Source: Acidobacteriota bacterium
GTDB lineage: Bacteria; Acidobacteriota; Terriglobia; 2-12-FULL-54-10
Assembly (NCBI GenBank): GCA_009691245.1
Contig: SHUM01000007.1
Location: 19,035-83,034 of the forward strand
Direction of reading: 5' to 3'
Length of the DNA: 64,000 bases
Shown here: in pieces, positions 26,447 through 34,951 of the stretch
Numbering within the stretch: the first letter of the stretch is position 1
Layout: the number at the start of each line of letters is the position of its first letter
Translations under genes and position numbers: made by a program
Notes under the pieces: generated by a model
What the model was told of the DNA's origin: nothing
Databases searched by the model: none
What the model saw: only the letters and a program-made list of their open reading frames with translations

Positions 26447-27361
26447 TTACGCGGGATCGCTGCCGGGGCTGTTCGCGACTCTGACATGGCTCGCAAGCTT
26501 GAGCACCTCAAGCAGGCGAATGAAGTACCACCCGATGTCTACCTGCCACCAGTGGCGCCCGAACTTCGCCGATACGATGGAGGAGTGGTGATTCCTATGC
26601 CAGTTCTCGCCCCAGCCAGCCATCTGCAACGGCCCCAGCCACCAGACGTTCTTGCTGGAGTCCTTTTCTCCGGAATAATTCAGGTGAGTAAGGCTGTTCA
26701 CGAAACACTGCATGTGCAGCGAGTAGACCAGGCGAACGCCACCAATCCAGAAGAAAGCCTGCCAGCCCAGCGCCAAACCGCAGACGATGGAGACCAAAAG
26801 CAATGGGGTTTGCGCATACGTCCACATGCGGTGTGTGCCACGACTCAGTTCCGGACACCACTTCTGGCTATCAGCCGGGGTGGTTTGATACAACCAGCGC
26901 AAGTGTGCCCACCAGAATCCACCGTGCTTGGGGCTGGATATATCTTCGGGCATATCGGTAAAGGAGTGATGATGACGATGATAGGCAACCCAACTGGCCG
27001 GATGCCCTGAACCGTTAAACATGGCCCAGAAAATGAGCAGGTGCTCGATCACCGGGTGCACCTTCACCGCGCGATGGGCCAGAGATCGGTGGTAGCCAAC
27101 CGTCGTGCCCAGGCCACCGAGCGAAATCAAACCAACGCAAATCAAGATGATCGTAAGGCTGGGAGCCGGGTAGAACACGAGTCCAATGACAGCCAAGACG
27201 TGTATCAACACTATGTAGAGGAGTACGGCCTCCTTACCCCTGGCGGCCTTCCAAACCGGCATCTCCCAGGGCGCGCTCTGCTGGGACCGCGACTGATCCC
27301 CTCTCACAGTTTCAGATTGATCGAACAATTTCACTTCTCCGCTCCTCGTACAATTTCCCAT
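26447..27361 (-). CDS. Acyl-CoA/fatty acid desaturase, membrane di-iron type
   Basis: This 304-residue integral membrane enzyme is predicted to put a cis double bond into acyl chains (stearoyl-CoA desaturase-like). The three histidine boxes are present: HRSLAHR, HRHHHSF and HRNHHS, which bind the di-iron centre. Helices include AVLLYIVLIHVLAVIGLVFY and LTIILICVGLISLGGLGTTV. The C-terminal block WWQVDIGWYFIRLLEVL is typical. Length agrees with bacterial homologues. The ATG at 27361 has no strong ribosome site; ATG at residue 34 is an alternative. Electrons would come from a ferredoxin or similar carrier encoded elsewhere. Confidence 0.9.
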   Translation of the reverse strand: MGNCTRSGEVKLFDQSETVRGDQSRSQQSAPWEMPVWKAARGKEAVLLYIVLIHVLAVIGLVFYPAPSLTIILICVGLISLGGLGTTVGYHRSLAHRAVKVHPVIEHLLIFWAMFNGSGHPASWVAYHRHHHSFTDMPEDISSPKHGGFWWAHLRWLYQTTPADSQKWCPELSRGTHRMWTYAQTPLLLVSIVCGLALGWQAFFWIGGVRLVYSLHMQCFVNSLTHLNYSGEKDSSKNVWWLGPLQMAGWGENWHRNHHSSIVSAKFGRHWWQVDIGWYFIRLLEVLKLASHVRVANSPGSDPA

Positions 27362-27407
27362 GGACCCGAACTACGGCCCACTCAACAACAGTGGTGGGTC
27401 GGCCAGC

Positions 27408-27557
27408 CTAGACGGCTGCTGCTTTGCTCTTTCGAACTGACTTTGCCGCGACCGCTGGCGCCAGTGATTTTCGTAGTTCCTGGACTGCCTTGCGCCGGAA
27501 AAGCTTGCGCTGCCGGCTGCGGTGGTACCGGGGCCTATTGCCGTTAAGTGCTGACAT
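27408..27557 (-). CDS. Small basic protein
   Basis: This 49-residue, strongly basic protein (RPRYHRSRQRKLFRRKAVQE) resembles short Lys/Arg-rich proteins repeatedly encoded in Acidobacteria genomes. The ATG at 27557 has GAGGG about 7 bases upstream, whereas the longer frame from 27647 has no site. The composition suggests nucleic-acid binding, but no domain is recognised. It lies 46 bases upstream of the desaturase on the same strand and may be co-transcribed. Confidence 0.55.
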   Translation of the reverse strand: MSALNGNRPRYHRSRQRKLFRRKAVQELRKSLAPAVAAKSVRKSKAAAV

Positions 27558-27665
27558 GATTTTTCCCTCACTTTCAGTTATCTGACAATTCGGTTGAATG
27601 CAGGATGTTTCTTCCGGAACTTTACCCACGGGCGGATCTTTACCCACGGGCAGAAACGAATCCGG

Positions 27666-28463
27666 TTATTTTTGTTCGCCGACAATCTGCAAATGCCGCG
27701 TCTCAGTTGAGGTTGCTGCCGCGTCGAGAGAGTTGAAATCGTACTCCAAATTTTTCGAGATCAGGCGATGCGGCCCCAGGATGCGGACTTTCGCCGTACC
27801 TTCCGTGCCTGTCTGCAGCCACATTCCCGCCACCTCGCTGTAGAGCAGCACGAGGCCCGCCTCTTTTACCCACCAGGAGGCCGCTTTTGCCGGCACTCCT
27901 TCAAAGCGATGAATTCTGTATGTGTTGGCATCCACCCAGATTTTCCCGCGCAGCAGATTCTTCTCATTGCGCTTTGACAACATCTCCAGAATAAAACTGG
28001 GAGAACCATCGGTGGTCAGCTCACTGCTCAGAAATCTGAAATCGTAATTCGTCGTCGAGTAGTCGGTCTGCGTGTAATCCTTGGCAGACTCCACCTCGCT
28101 TTGCAGGATGCGGCGAACAATCCGCTCTCCGATCCCACCGCTACTCTGGCCAATCGAGAACTTCTTGAAATTGGGTGGAACGAAAGTGACTTCCACGCTG
28201 ACTTCGGACTTAAGCTTTACTTCATCCTTGCCAAACATTTTGTAGTTGCGCGTGACCACATAGGGACGAAAACCTGCCCGATTATCCGCCCGGGCCTGCG
28301 CCATACGAGCCACGATAGTTTCCGTGGGTGGAACTGCAATACCGCTTTGCGCCGATGCGCGGGGTGCCGTCAGAACCAAGGTGAGCAAAAGCATCCCTAT
28401 GAAAATCTTCGGCGGAGCGATTGCGTCACACGTCCCAGCGCCATGTTGGTTCCTGTCGGCCAT
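27666..28463 (-). CDS. Outer membrane lipoprotein-sorting (LolA-like) protein
   Basis: This secreted protein of about 265 residues has an N-terminal extension followed by a hydrophobic signal (IFIGMLLLTLVLTAPRASAQ). The body has LolA/LolB-fold style strands: ARADNRAGFRPYVVTRNYKM, GKIWVDANTYRIHRFEGVP and LVLLYSEVAGMWLQTGTEG. Proteins of this type in Acidobacteria are annotated as outer-membrane lipoprotein-sorting proteins and may carry lipids or lipoproteins across the periplasm. The true start may be the later ATG just before the hydrophobic stretch. It lies 108 bases upstream of the small basic gene. Confidence 0.6.
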   Translation of the reverse strand: MADRNQHGAGTCDAIAPPKIFIGMLLLTLVLTAPRASAQSGIAVPPTETIVARMAQARADNRAGFRPYVVTRNYKMFGKDEVKLKSEVSVEVTFVPPNFKKFSIGQSSGGIGERIVRRILQSEVESAKDYTQTDYSTTNYDFRFLSSELTTDGSPSFILEMLSKRNEKNLLRGKIWVDANTYRIHRFEGVPAKAASWWVKEAGLVLLYSEVAGMWLQTGTEGTAKVRILGPHRLISKNLEYDFNSLDAAATSTETRHLQIVGEQK

Positions 28464-28767
28464 GAACTCCTTATGAATCTTCTGTGCCGCCCCGCCAAAT
28501 TTGCATTGGATCGTCTGGCTGTTAAGAATAATCTTACCGCAGCTCTTCTATCAGAAAACCTGCGGGGTAATCTGGCAGCTGAATTGGATCAGATAAACCA
28601 GTCCAGTAAAGAGGGAACGGAGCATCGCTAGGCTGTGGTGAAAAACTCTCACAATTTCAAATATATCACTTTGAATGGCCCAGCAGTTGAGAATAAAGGG
28701 TAGGCTCCTGTTGCTGCAGAAAGTTACCTGAGGAAAAGCACCGGCCTGTTTGCAGGATAGTGTATCC

Positions 28768-28849
28768 GAGCCGCGACTGGAAGGAAGCCGTCACGTTTAT
28801 CGAATATCATAGACCGCTGAACGGAACCGCTCCCGTTCCGTCGCGGCTC
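28768..28849. repeat. REP-pair element, GCCGCGACCGG family
   Basis: The left arm GAGCCGCGACTGGAAGGAAG (28768-) is matched by an inverted right arm ending TTCCGTCGCGGCTC at 28849. The loop contains CGAATATCATAGACCGCTGA, close to the loop of the copy at 61270-61381. The gap 28464-28862 holds no other feature; the element follows the last gene of the Tad locus. Confidence 0.75.
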
Positions 28850-28862
28850 ATTTTCGGCAGCC

Positions 28863-29525
28863 TTAAAACTTCACGGCAACGCTGATCTGCGGGACGAAGT
28901 CGTGCAGCCATCCGCTCACCGTGGATGTGGCGGACGGAGCGAACAACTTGCGCGGGGGCTGCGTGAAATAGTCGCGGACGTCCAATTGCAATACGGTATT
29001 GCCGCGCAGAGTCCAGCGCACCCCGCCGCCCAGAGAGATGAGCGGCTTGGTTTCATTGGCTTTGCGCAGCAGCACAATGTTGCCGAGCGGCTGCGTCCGG
29101 GGCGGCGCGCCCGTGCCCTGATAGACCCGGCCGCCGGCGCCGATGGCGAAAAACGGGCGGTACTTCGTCTCCACCGGCTTGGTGTGAAACAGCAAATCGT
29201 AATGGAAGATGTGCGAATGCGCTGCTAGGCTCGCCGTCGCCGTATCGTTGCTGACCTGGTGCGCGCCCCAACGGTAGAGGTAACGAAATTCCCCGCTGAT
29301 GTTGGAGTACATTTCATCGCGCAGAAAGAATCCGGCGGCGGTCGAGTTGCGCACGCCAGCCCGAGCGGTGGCGCCCGCGGTTGTTTCCCCTGGCAGTCCG
29401 CGGGTGAATCCGTAGCCGCCAATCGCGCCGATCGCAAAGTCTTCCGCATTGCCGCGCGCCGCCGCGCAGAGAATCATGATTATGACTACCACCGGCATCA
29501 GCCCGCGGGCCTTCAACATTCGCAT
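28863..29525 (-). CDS. Outer-membrane beta-barrel protein at the end of the Tad locus
   Basis: This protein of about 220 residues has a signal peptide (MPVVVIIMILCAAARGNA) and repeated amphipathic strands: FAIGAIGGYGFTRGLPG, SGEFRYLYRWGAHQVS and FFAIGAGGRVYQGTGA. It ends with the outer-membrane motif PQISVAVKF. It resembles small OmpA/OmpW-like eight-stranded barrels. The ATG at 29525 has AAGAAGGG about 7 bases upstream, better than the TTG at 29543. It lies 50 bases after the small one-helix gene in the same direction and may be an accessory of pilus export. Confidence 0.7.
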   Translation of the reverse strand: MRMLKARGLMPVVVIIMILCAAARGNAEDFAIGAIGGYGFTRGLPGETTAGATARAGVRNSTAAGFFLRDEMYSNISGEFRYLYRWGAHQVSNDTATASLAAHSHIFHYDLLFHTKPVETKYRPFFAIGAGGRVYQGTGAPPRTQPLGNIVLLRKANETKPLISLGGGVRWTLRGNTVLQLDVRDYFTQPPRKLFAPSATSTVSGWLHDFVPQISVAVKF

Positions 29526-29575
29526 CCGAACACCCTTCTTCAATCAGAATTTTCCGACCAATCACATCCGCCGAA

Positions 29576-29731
29576 CTACGACCAGTCATCCTTCGACTGC
29601 TTTTTCTTGCGCCGCATAATTATGATCACCACCATAACCAAAGCCAGCACTCCCGCCACGATCTGGATGGTGCTGGTGGAGCCACCGCCCGCCTCGGGAG
29701 TCGCCTGCGCCAGTAAAAGTATCGGATTCAT
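29576..29731 (-). CDS. Small single-helix membrane protein of the Tad locus
   Basis: This 51-residue protein was read directly from the sequence. Residues 1-20 are a short Gly/Ser-rich exported segment (LLAQATPEAGGGSTST), followed by one transmembrane helix (IQIVAGVLALVMVVIIIM) and a strongly basic tail (RRKKKQSKDDWS). The layout indicates N-terminus out, C-terminus in. An excellent AGGAGG site lies 7 bases before the ATG. It sits 24 bases after tadC, so it is co-transcribed with the pilus genes. No known family is recognised. Confidence 0.7.
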   Translation of the reverse strand: MNPILLLAQATPEAGGGSTSTIQIVAGVLALVMVVIIIMRRKKKQSKDDWS

Positions 29732-29755
29732 GTCTTGCCTCCTCAAACGCTCCTG

Positions 29756-30673
29756 CTACAGGAGCTGAATATCCCGGAGGAAGGACAGCACTCCGGGGAC
29801 TAGTACGACAACAAACAGCGCCGGCATGATGAACAGCACGATGGGGATGATCATCTTGACGGCCACTTTATTAATCTTAGTCTCAATTTCCAGGCGGCGC
29901 TTGGAGCGCAACGAATCGGCGTAGATGCGCAACGCCTGCGACAGCCCGGTGCCGAATCGCTCAGCCTGCGCGATCATGCTGGAAAGTGAGCGGATGTCGG
30001 CCAGCCCGGTGCGCTGGGCCATGTGCTGAAAGGCCACGGCGCGCTGCTGCCCGGCCTGCACTTCCAAGGTCATCCAATGGAACTCATCGGCCAGTTCGGG
30101 ATAAGCAAAACGTATCTCATCGCTGACGCGCGCAATGGCCTGATCGAGCGAGAGTCCCGCACCCAGCACGATGCTGAGCATGTCCGTGGTGTCCGGCAGC
30201 GCGCTGAGCAAACTCAGACGATGGCGGTTGCGGAGCATCTGCAAAATCTGATCGGGAATAAAGTAGCCCAGCACCAGCGCGCCCGCCAATCCGAGCAGCA
30301 GCATCGTAGCATCGCTCGAGCGCAGCAGCGCCCACGCCGAAAGCACCAGCGTCAGAGTCAGCGCAAGGGATCCCACGCCGTAGGCCTTCAGCGCCTCACG
30401 TCCCCGAATGCCCGCGCGCAGCAGCGCCAGTTCCGTGTCGCGGAACCAGCCGCGCCCGAACACGGTCCCGTAGGTGGCTTGCAGCAGCGTGTCCCAGAAA
30501 TCGCCGCCGTGCGCGGCTCCGCCGCCACCGGAGATGGAAGATTCCTGCAACTCCTCCAGCCGCCGCTCCAGCGCATCATTCTTCGTGCTGAGATAGTAAT
30601 GCACCGCCACCACCGTCAGCGTGGCCGCCGCCAGAGTACTCAGCAGGAATAGCAATCCCCAACCGGCCATCAA
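29756..30673 (-). CDS. tadC: Tad pilus inner-membrane platform protein TadC
   Basis: This 305-residue type II secretion F-domain protein has an N-terminal helix (WGLLFLLSTLAAATLTVVAV), a central pair of helices (VGSLALTLTLVLSAWALL, ATMLLLGLAGALVLGYFIP) and a cytoplasmic T2SSF domain (LPDTTDMLSIVLGAGLSLDQ, LSSMIAQAERFGTGLSQALR). The C-terminal helix is MIIPIVLFIMPALFVVVLVP. It forms the assembly platform with TadB and is driven by TadA. It is separated from tadB by a long inverted repeat. Confidence 0.92.
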   Translation of the reverse strand: MMAGWGLLFLLSTLAAATLTVVAVHYYLSTKNDALERRLEELQESSISGGGGAAHGGDFWDTLLQATYGTVFGRGWFRDTELALLRAGIRGREALKAYGVGSLALTLTLVLSAWALLRSSDATMLLLGLAGALVLGYFIPDQILQMLRNRHRLSLLSALPDTTDMLSIVLGAGLSLDQAIARVSDEIRFAYPELADEFHWMTLEVQAGQQRAVAFQHMAQRTGLADIRSLSSMIAQAERFGTGLSQALRIYADSLRSKRRLEIETKINKVAVKMIIPIVLFIMPALFVVVLVPGVLSFLRDIQLL

Positions 30674-30701
30674 AACAACCTCACTTCAGTCTCAAAACAC
30701 C

Positions 30702-30789
30702 CGTTGTCATTCCGAGCGCAGTGAGGAATCTGCTTTTGCTTGGAGCACGCCCGAAAAGCAGGTTCCTCACTGCGCTCGGAATGACAACG
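30702..30789. repeat. Long inverted repeat between tadB and tadC
   Basis: Arms of about 36 bases (30702-30737 and 30754-30789) starting CGTTGTCATTCCGAGCGCAG are complementary with one mismatch, around a 16-base loop. It is the same family as 21943-22021. Being inside the pilus operon, it would form a very stable hairpin in the transcript and could reduce tadC expression or mark an RNA-processing site. Confidence 0.85.
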
Positions 30790-30800
30790 AAAAGAGTTCA

Positions 30801-31763
30801 CTACAGCTTCACCGTGGAAATCTTGCGCACCACTAAAATACCGATCAACTCCGAGATCACGCCGTAGATCAGAAACTTCGATCCCAGCGGCGTGAGCCAC
30901 AAGATGGAAATATATTCATATCGAATAAAATACGATACCACCGCCGTGAACACCGGCAGGCCGCACAACATGCCGGCCGAGAATCGCTGCTGCGCCGTAT
31001 GCGCGCGCAGACGCCCGCGCAGTTGCAGCCTTTCGCGGATCACCATCGAAAGGTTTTCCATCACCATCACGATGTTCGCGCCGGTCTCGCGCTGCAGGAT
31101 CACGCCGATCGAGAAGAAGCGCACGTCGAGCAACGGCACGCGATCACCGAAATTGTGAATGGCCTCTTCCACCGTCGAGCCCAGCGCGAGTTCCTCCACC
31201 AGCTTCTTGAATTCGCTCGCCAGCGGCTCGTGCGTTTCGTCGGCCAGCACCTGCATGCCACTGTGTATGTTGTGCCCGGCGCGCATCGCCCGCGTGAACA
31301 GGTCGATGGCTTCTGGCAGCATCTCTTCGAGCTGCCTCATGCGGCGCTGCCGCCGAATCCAGATATAGGCAAATGGGACCGAGGCCGCCGCGATCGCCAG
31401 CAGCACGCGGAAAATGGCGAAGGGGAGAAACTGCGCGGCCTCAGCCAGCAGAAAAACTCCGCCGAGCAGAACCACGCTGAAGGTAACCACGTTACCCGCG
31501 CGATAGTGGAGTTTGGCCTGATCGATGATCGCCTGCAGGCGGTTCATGATCTCGATGCGCCCGTACAACTCATGCAGGCCAGTCGCGCCGCCGAGCCCCT
31601 GCTGCCGCAGCAACGATCTGGGACGCCGCCCTGTCGGCGAGCGCAACCCGCGCAGCCGCGACTCCATCAGCCGCACCATGCGCCGCCGCGGTCCCCAGAC
31701 AGCGATCTCCGCCGCGGCCAGGAAGGCCGTCGAGAAGATCAACAATGTGAGGATCGTCGTCAT
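30801..31763 (-). CDS. tadB: Tad pilus inner-membrane platform protein TadB
   Basis: This protein of about 320 residues has an N-terminal helix (ILTLLIFSTAFLAAAEIAVW), two central helices (TFSVVLLGGVFLLAEAA, FAIFRVLLAIAAASVPFAYI) and the T2SSF domain (MLPEAIDLFTRAMRAGHNIH, RVPLLDVRFFSIGVILQRET). It ends in a helix. It partners TadC as the polytopic platform for pilin insertion. The frame may start at TTG 31772 or ATG 31763; the ATG is used. It lies 29 bases after tadA. Confidence 0.92.
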   Translation of the reverse strand: MTTILTLLIFSTAFLAAAEIAVWGPRRRMVRLMESRLRGLRSPTGRRPRSLLRQQGLGGATGLHELYGRIEIMNRLQAIIDQAKLHYRAGNVVTFSVVLLGGVFLLAEAAQFLPFAIFRVLLAIAAASVPFAYIWIRRQRRMRQLEEMLPEAIDLFTRAMRAGHNIHSGMQVLADETHEPLASEFKKLVEELALGSTVEEAIHNFGDRVPLLDVRFFSIGVILQRETGANIVMVMENLSMVIRERLQLRGRLRAHTAQQRFSAGMLCGLPVFTAVVSYFIRYEYISILWLTPLGSKFLIYGVISELIGILVVRKISTVKL

Positions 31764-31792
31764 CGGTTCCAATCAAATATTTCCATCAAAAT

Positions 31793-33148
31793 TTATTCGC
31801 CGGCCCGGAACAACTCCTCGGAGAGATGCACTCCCGCACCGGCCAGCCGTTCCAGAAATGCCGGGCGATACCCTGTGGCCACAAATCTCCCAATCGTTCG
31901 GCGGTCTTCATCCATGCCCAATTTTTCAAACTTGAAGATATCCTCGACATGCACGCCTTCAGCGTCCTGCCCCGAGCCTTCCGCGATGGCTGAAATTTTT
32001 CGCGTGCCATCAATCTGCCGCGCGGTATGCACCACCACCTGAATGGCGGAAGCCGTCTGCTGGCGGATGATGGGTTCGGTGAGACCCACGTTGGCCATCA
32101 GCACCATGGTCTCGATGCGATGGAAACAGTCGCGCGTGGAGTTGGCGTGGATGGTAGTCATTGACCCGTCGTGGCCTGTGTTCATGGCCTGCAACATGTC
32201 GAGCGCCTCGGCGCCGCGCGCCTCGCCCACGATGATGCGGTCGGGCCGCATACGCAGCGCGTTGATCACCAGGTCGCGCTGGGTGATGGCTCCCTGGCCT
32301 TCAATGTTCGACGCGCGTGTCTCCAGGCGCACCACATGCCGCTGCTGCATCATCAACTCGGCGGTGTCCTCGATCGTAACAATACGCTCATCGTGCGGAA
32401 TGAAACGCGACAGCGCATTGAGCAACGTGGTCTTCCCGCTACCGCTGCCGCCGCAGATGACAATGTTCAGCCGCGCCTTCACGCAGGCCCCGAGTACTTC
32501 CAGCATCGCCGGACTGAGCGTGCCATTTTTTACCAACTCCTCATTCTCCAGCACGCGACCACCGAAGCGGCGGATGGCCAGCGACGGGCCTTTCAACGCC
32601 ACCGGCGGAATCGCCGCGGTAATGCGCGAGCCGTCCGCCAGGCGCGCATCCACAATGGGATTAGCCTCGTCCACGCGACGACCGGCGGCGGCGACCATCT
32701 TTTCGATGATATGCAGCAGGTGTCGGTTGTCCTTGAACTGTACCGCGCTGCGCTGCATCACGCCGTGGCGCTCAATGTAAACCTGACCACTGTTGTTCAC
32801 CAGTATGTCGGTGATGGTGGGATCTTTCAGCAGCGGCTCCAGCGGGCCAAGGCCGAACACCTCATCAAGAATCTCCTCAATGACGCGGTCGCGCTCCGGC
32901 AGCGTCATCGGAATGTTTTCCTGCATCAGCAACTGCTCCACCGCGCTGCCAATCTCCACGCGCAGACGGTCCTTGCCGATCAGCCGAAAGGTATCGGTGT
33001 TGAGCGAGCTCAGGAGCTTGCGATGCACCTTCGTCTTTAGTTCGACATAACGATCGGCAGTTGCGGCAAACCCGCGCGCCGGGCGAGCGACACGGGCCCT
33101 CGGGCTGAGTGGCGGGATGGTGGGCGAATTGGGAGGCTGTGTGGACAT
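31793..33148 (-). CDS. tadA: Tad pilus assembly ATPase TadA/CpaF
   Basis: This is a cytoplasmic secretion ATPase of about 451 residues powering Flp pilus assembly. The N-terminal domain (YVELKTKVHRKLLSSLNTD, EILDEVFGLGPLEPLLKDPT) is followed by the RecA-like domain with Walker A GGSGSGKTTLLNAL, Asp box TIEDTAELMM, Walker B RIIVGEARGAEALDMLQAMN and the His box TTIHANSTRDC. All needed residues are present. A paralogue lies at 54412-55776. The ATG at 33148 begins the conserved product; the frame also opens at TTG 33172, touching the tadZ stop. Confidence 0.95.
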   Translation of the reverse strand: MSTQPPNSPTIPPLSPRARVARPARGFAATADRYVELKTKVHRKLLSSLNTDTFRLIGKDRLRVEIGSAVEQLLMQENIPMTLPERDRVIEEILDEVFGLGPLEPLLKDPTITDILVNNSGQVYIERHGVMQRSAVQFKDNRHLLHIIEKMVAAAGRRVDEANPIVDARLADGSRITAAIPPVALKGPSLAIRRFGGRVLENEELVKNGTLSPAMLEVLGACVKARLNIVICGGSGSGKTTLLNALSRFIPHDERIVTIEDTAELMMQQRHVVRLETRASNIEGQGAITQRDLVINALRMRPDRIIVGEARGAEALDMLQAMNTGHDGSMTTIHANSTRDCFHRIETMVLMANVGLTEPIIRQQTASAIQVVVHTARQIDGTRKISAIAEGSGQDAEGVHVEDIFKFEKLGMDEDRRTIGRFVATGYRPAFLERLAGAGVHLSEELFRAGE

Positions 33149-33172
33149 GATTTTTATGCAAACCAAATGCAA

Positions 33173-34354
33173 TTACTTGCGTTTCGCGGCGGCTTCCTCG
33201 GGCGCGACGATGCCCAATTTTTTGGCGAAGGCTCGATACGACTTGCCCAGCTCCGTGTTGCCTTTCAACACCACGGGCCGCGCTTCGTGCAGCGCAGTGA
33301 CCGCCTCATCATACTGATTGGGGAATCCCCAGAAGGGCGCGGCACCCAGCGTCTGCTGCACCTGCTCGGTGGAGGCGTTCACGCCGCGCCGCTTTTCATG
33401 GCGGTTCAGCAGCATCTTGACGGCTTCGGTGCCGAAGCCCATGCGCACCAGCGCGTTCATGAAGTGCTGCGTGTTGCGCACGGCGGCAAATTCCTGCGTG
33501 AGCACCAGGAAGATGGTCTCGGAGAGCTCCAGGCAGCTTTGCAGCAGGGCGTCCATATCACGTGAGCCGTCCACAATGACCACGTCGTAACGCTCGATCA
33601 GGAACGACCCGATCTCGCGAATGTGGTCCTCGGTGATGAAGCGCGACTTCTCCTGTTCATCCGGCGCGCAGAGCACGAAGAACCCCAGCGCGTCGCGGAC
33701 CATGATGCCTTCCAGCATGGCGCGATCCAGTTGCGCGAGATTCTCGGCCACATCCGCGATGGAGTATTGATGGCGTAGTCCAAGAAATGCGGCGGCATCG
33801 CCGGAATCAAAATCGAGATCGAGCAGCACGGTGGTCAGCCCCTGCTTGGCGCAAATGGCCGCGAAGTTTACCGCGCCAGTGGTGGTTCCCACACCGCCCT
33901 TCACTCCCACAAAGGTGTACATGCGGCCCATCTGGCGACCCACCAGGCTGGCACGCGCGCGATGCTGATCGAGCCGGGCCAGAGCCTCATTGAAATCCAC
34001 ACGCTTCAACGGTTGCGACAAAAAGTCAGCGCTGCCGAGGCGCATCCAATGGAGCAGCGACTCCGCGGAGTACTGCGCGTCGGAGAGAATGACGTAAGTT
34101 CCGGGCGAAGATTGCGTGATGTGCTCGAGCGCGCGCAGTCCATGCTCGGCATCGCCGGGAGCAAGGGATGAGATATCCAGCAGCACGGCGGCTTGCGGCT
34201 CCGACGCCAGGTCCTGCAAAATGCGCACGTGCAGATTCGGTCCCATCTCCTCATGCTCGGAGATGACCGACGCGCCGGGAAAGTGCGAGGCCTGCTCCCG
34301 AACGAAATCACGGAAGCGAGGCTCCGCGCTGGCCACAATTAAATGTACCGCCAT
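33173..34354 (-). CDS. tadZ: Tad pilus localisation protein TadZ/CpaE
   Basis: This 393-residue protein has an atypical receiver-like N-terminal domain (about 1-125: VILSDAQYSAESLLHWMRLG) and a MinD/ParA-type ATPase domain (about 145-390) with the deviant Walker A VKGGVGTTTGAVNFA and DLDFDSGDAAAFLG. TadZ family proteins place the secretion apparatus at a cell pole. It starts just downstream of the 9-base tandem repeat at 34369-34401, which lies in its leader. It is followed immediately by tadA. Confidence 0.9.
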   Translation of the reverse strand: MAVHLIVASAEPRFRDFVREQASHFPGASVISEHEEMGPNLHVRILQDLASEPQAAVLLDISSLAPGDAEHGLRALEHITQSSPGTYVILSDAQYSAESLLHWMRLGSADFLSQPLKRVDFNEALARLDQHRARASLVGRQMGRMYTFVGVKGGVGTTTGAVNFAAICAKQGLTTVLLDLDFDSGDAAAFLGLRHQYSIADVAENLAQLDRAMLEGIMVRDALGFFVLCAPDEQEKSRFITEDHIREIGSFLIERYDVVIVDGSRDMDALLQSCLELSETIFLVLTQEFAAVRNTQHFMNALVRMGFGTEAVKMLLNRHEKRRGVNASTEQVQQTLGAAPFWGFPNQYDEAVTALHEARPVVLKGNTELGKSYRAFAKKLGIVAPEEAAAKRK

Positions 34355-34368
34355 AACACCTCGTCAGT

Positions 34369-34401
34369 CACACTAGGCACACTAGGCACACTAGGCACAC
34401 T
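34369..34401 (+). repeat. Tandem 9-base repeat in the tadZ leader
   Basis: The unit CACACTAGG occurs three times in perfect tandem, followed by CACACT. It lies between the end of the TadE gene (34421) and the tadZ start (34354), so unit number changes would alter the tadZ leader. It reads as an out-of-frame CLV repeat and is not coding. Confidence 0.8.
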
Positions 34402-34420
34402 TCAAAAATTCCGAGCTTGC

Positions 34421-34951
34421 TTACGGCTCGGGCGTTCCGCCGTCCTGATTGGCTCCCACGCTCTCCATCTCCACCGTGGTTGCAAACGACGGCACGCTCA
34501 ACGGAGAAAAGCCCAGCGTCGGCAGAATGTGCCCGAACTGATAGCCGCTGATGCTCACCGTAACCGAGTCGGGCGCGGCGCCAGGAGAGCAGGATTCCGA
34601 GCCGGAAAACTGAGTGCTCTCCTGCGTCGCGAAATCCTGCGTCCAGTAGGCGACTTGAATCTGCGCCCCGCCGTCGGAGAGCCGCGGGCGATCGAGGAAC
34701 GGTGGCGAGTTGTTCTGCATCCATGTGATCACGTTCGATCCGGCATCGTCCACCCAGCAATGCGTCGCCGCGTAACGCGCGCCCTGCCGCGTGAGCGTCG
34801 CCAGCGAATGATATGTCCAGGCCAGCTCGGCGAAGGCGATCAACCCCAGCGAGAGCGGGATCAATCCGGCAATCAGCACCAGCGCGAATTCCACGTTGGC
34901 CTGCCCGCGCTGTCCTGACATGTGCCCTAACATCTTTCGCCGCCTACTCAC
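34421..34951 (-). CDS. TadE-type pseudopilin, second copy
   Basis: This protein of up to 176 residues has a TadE/TadG N-terminus, GQANVEFALVLIAGLIPLSL, where a Gly is followed by a hydrophobic helix with Glu at position 5. A periplasmic domain follows. TadE-like pseudopilins are processed by the TadV prepilin peptidase and form part of the pilus assembly machine. It overlaps the upstream TadE gene by 8 bases. The start may be a later ATG (MLGHMSGQRG). Confidence 0.85.
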   Translation of the reverse strand: MSRRRKMLGHMSGQRGQANVEFALVLIAGLIPLSLGLIAFAELAWTYHSLATLTRQGARYAATHCWVDDAGSNVITWMQNNSPPFLDRPRLSDGGAQIQVAYWTQDFATQESTQFSGSESCSPGAAPDSVTVSISGYQFGHILPTLGFSPLSVPSFATTVEMESVGANQDGGTPEP

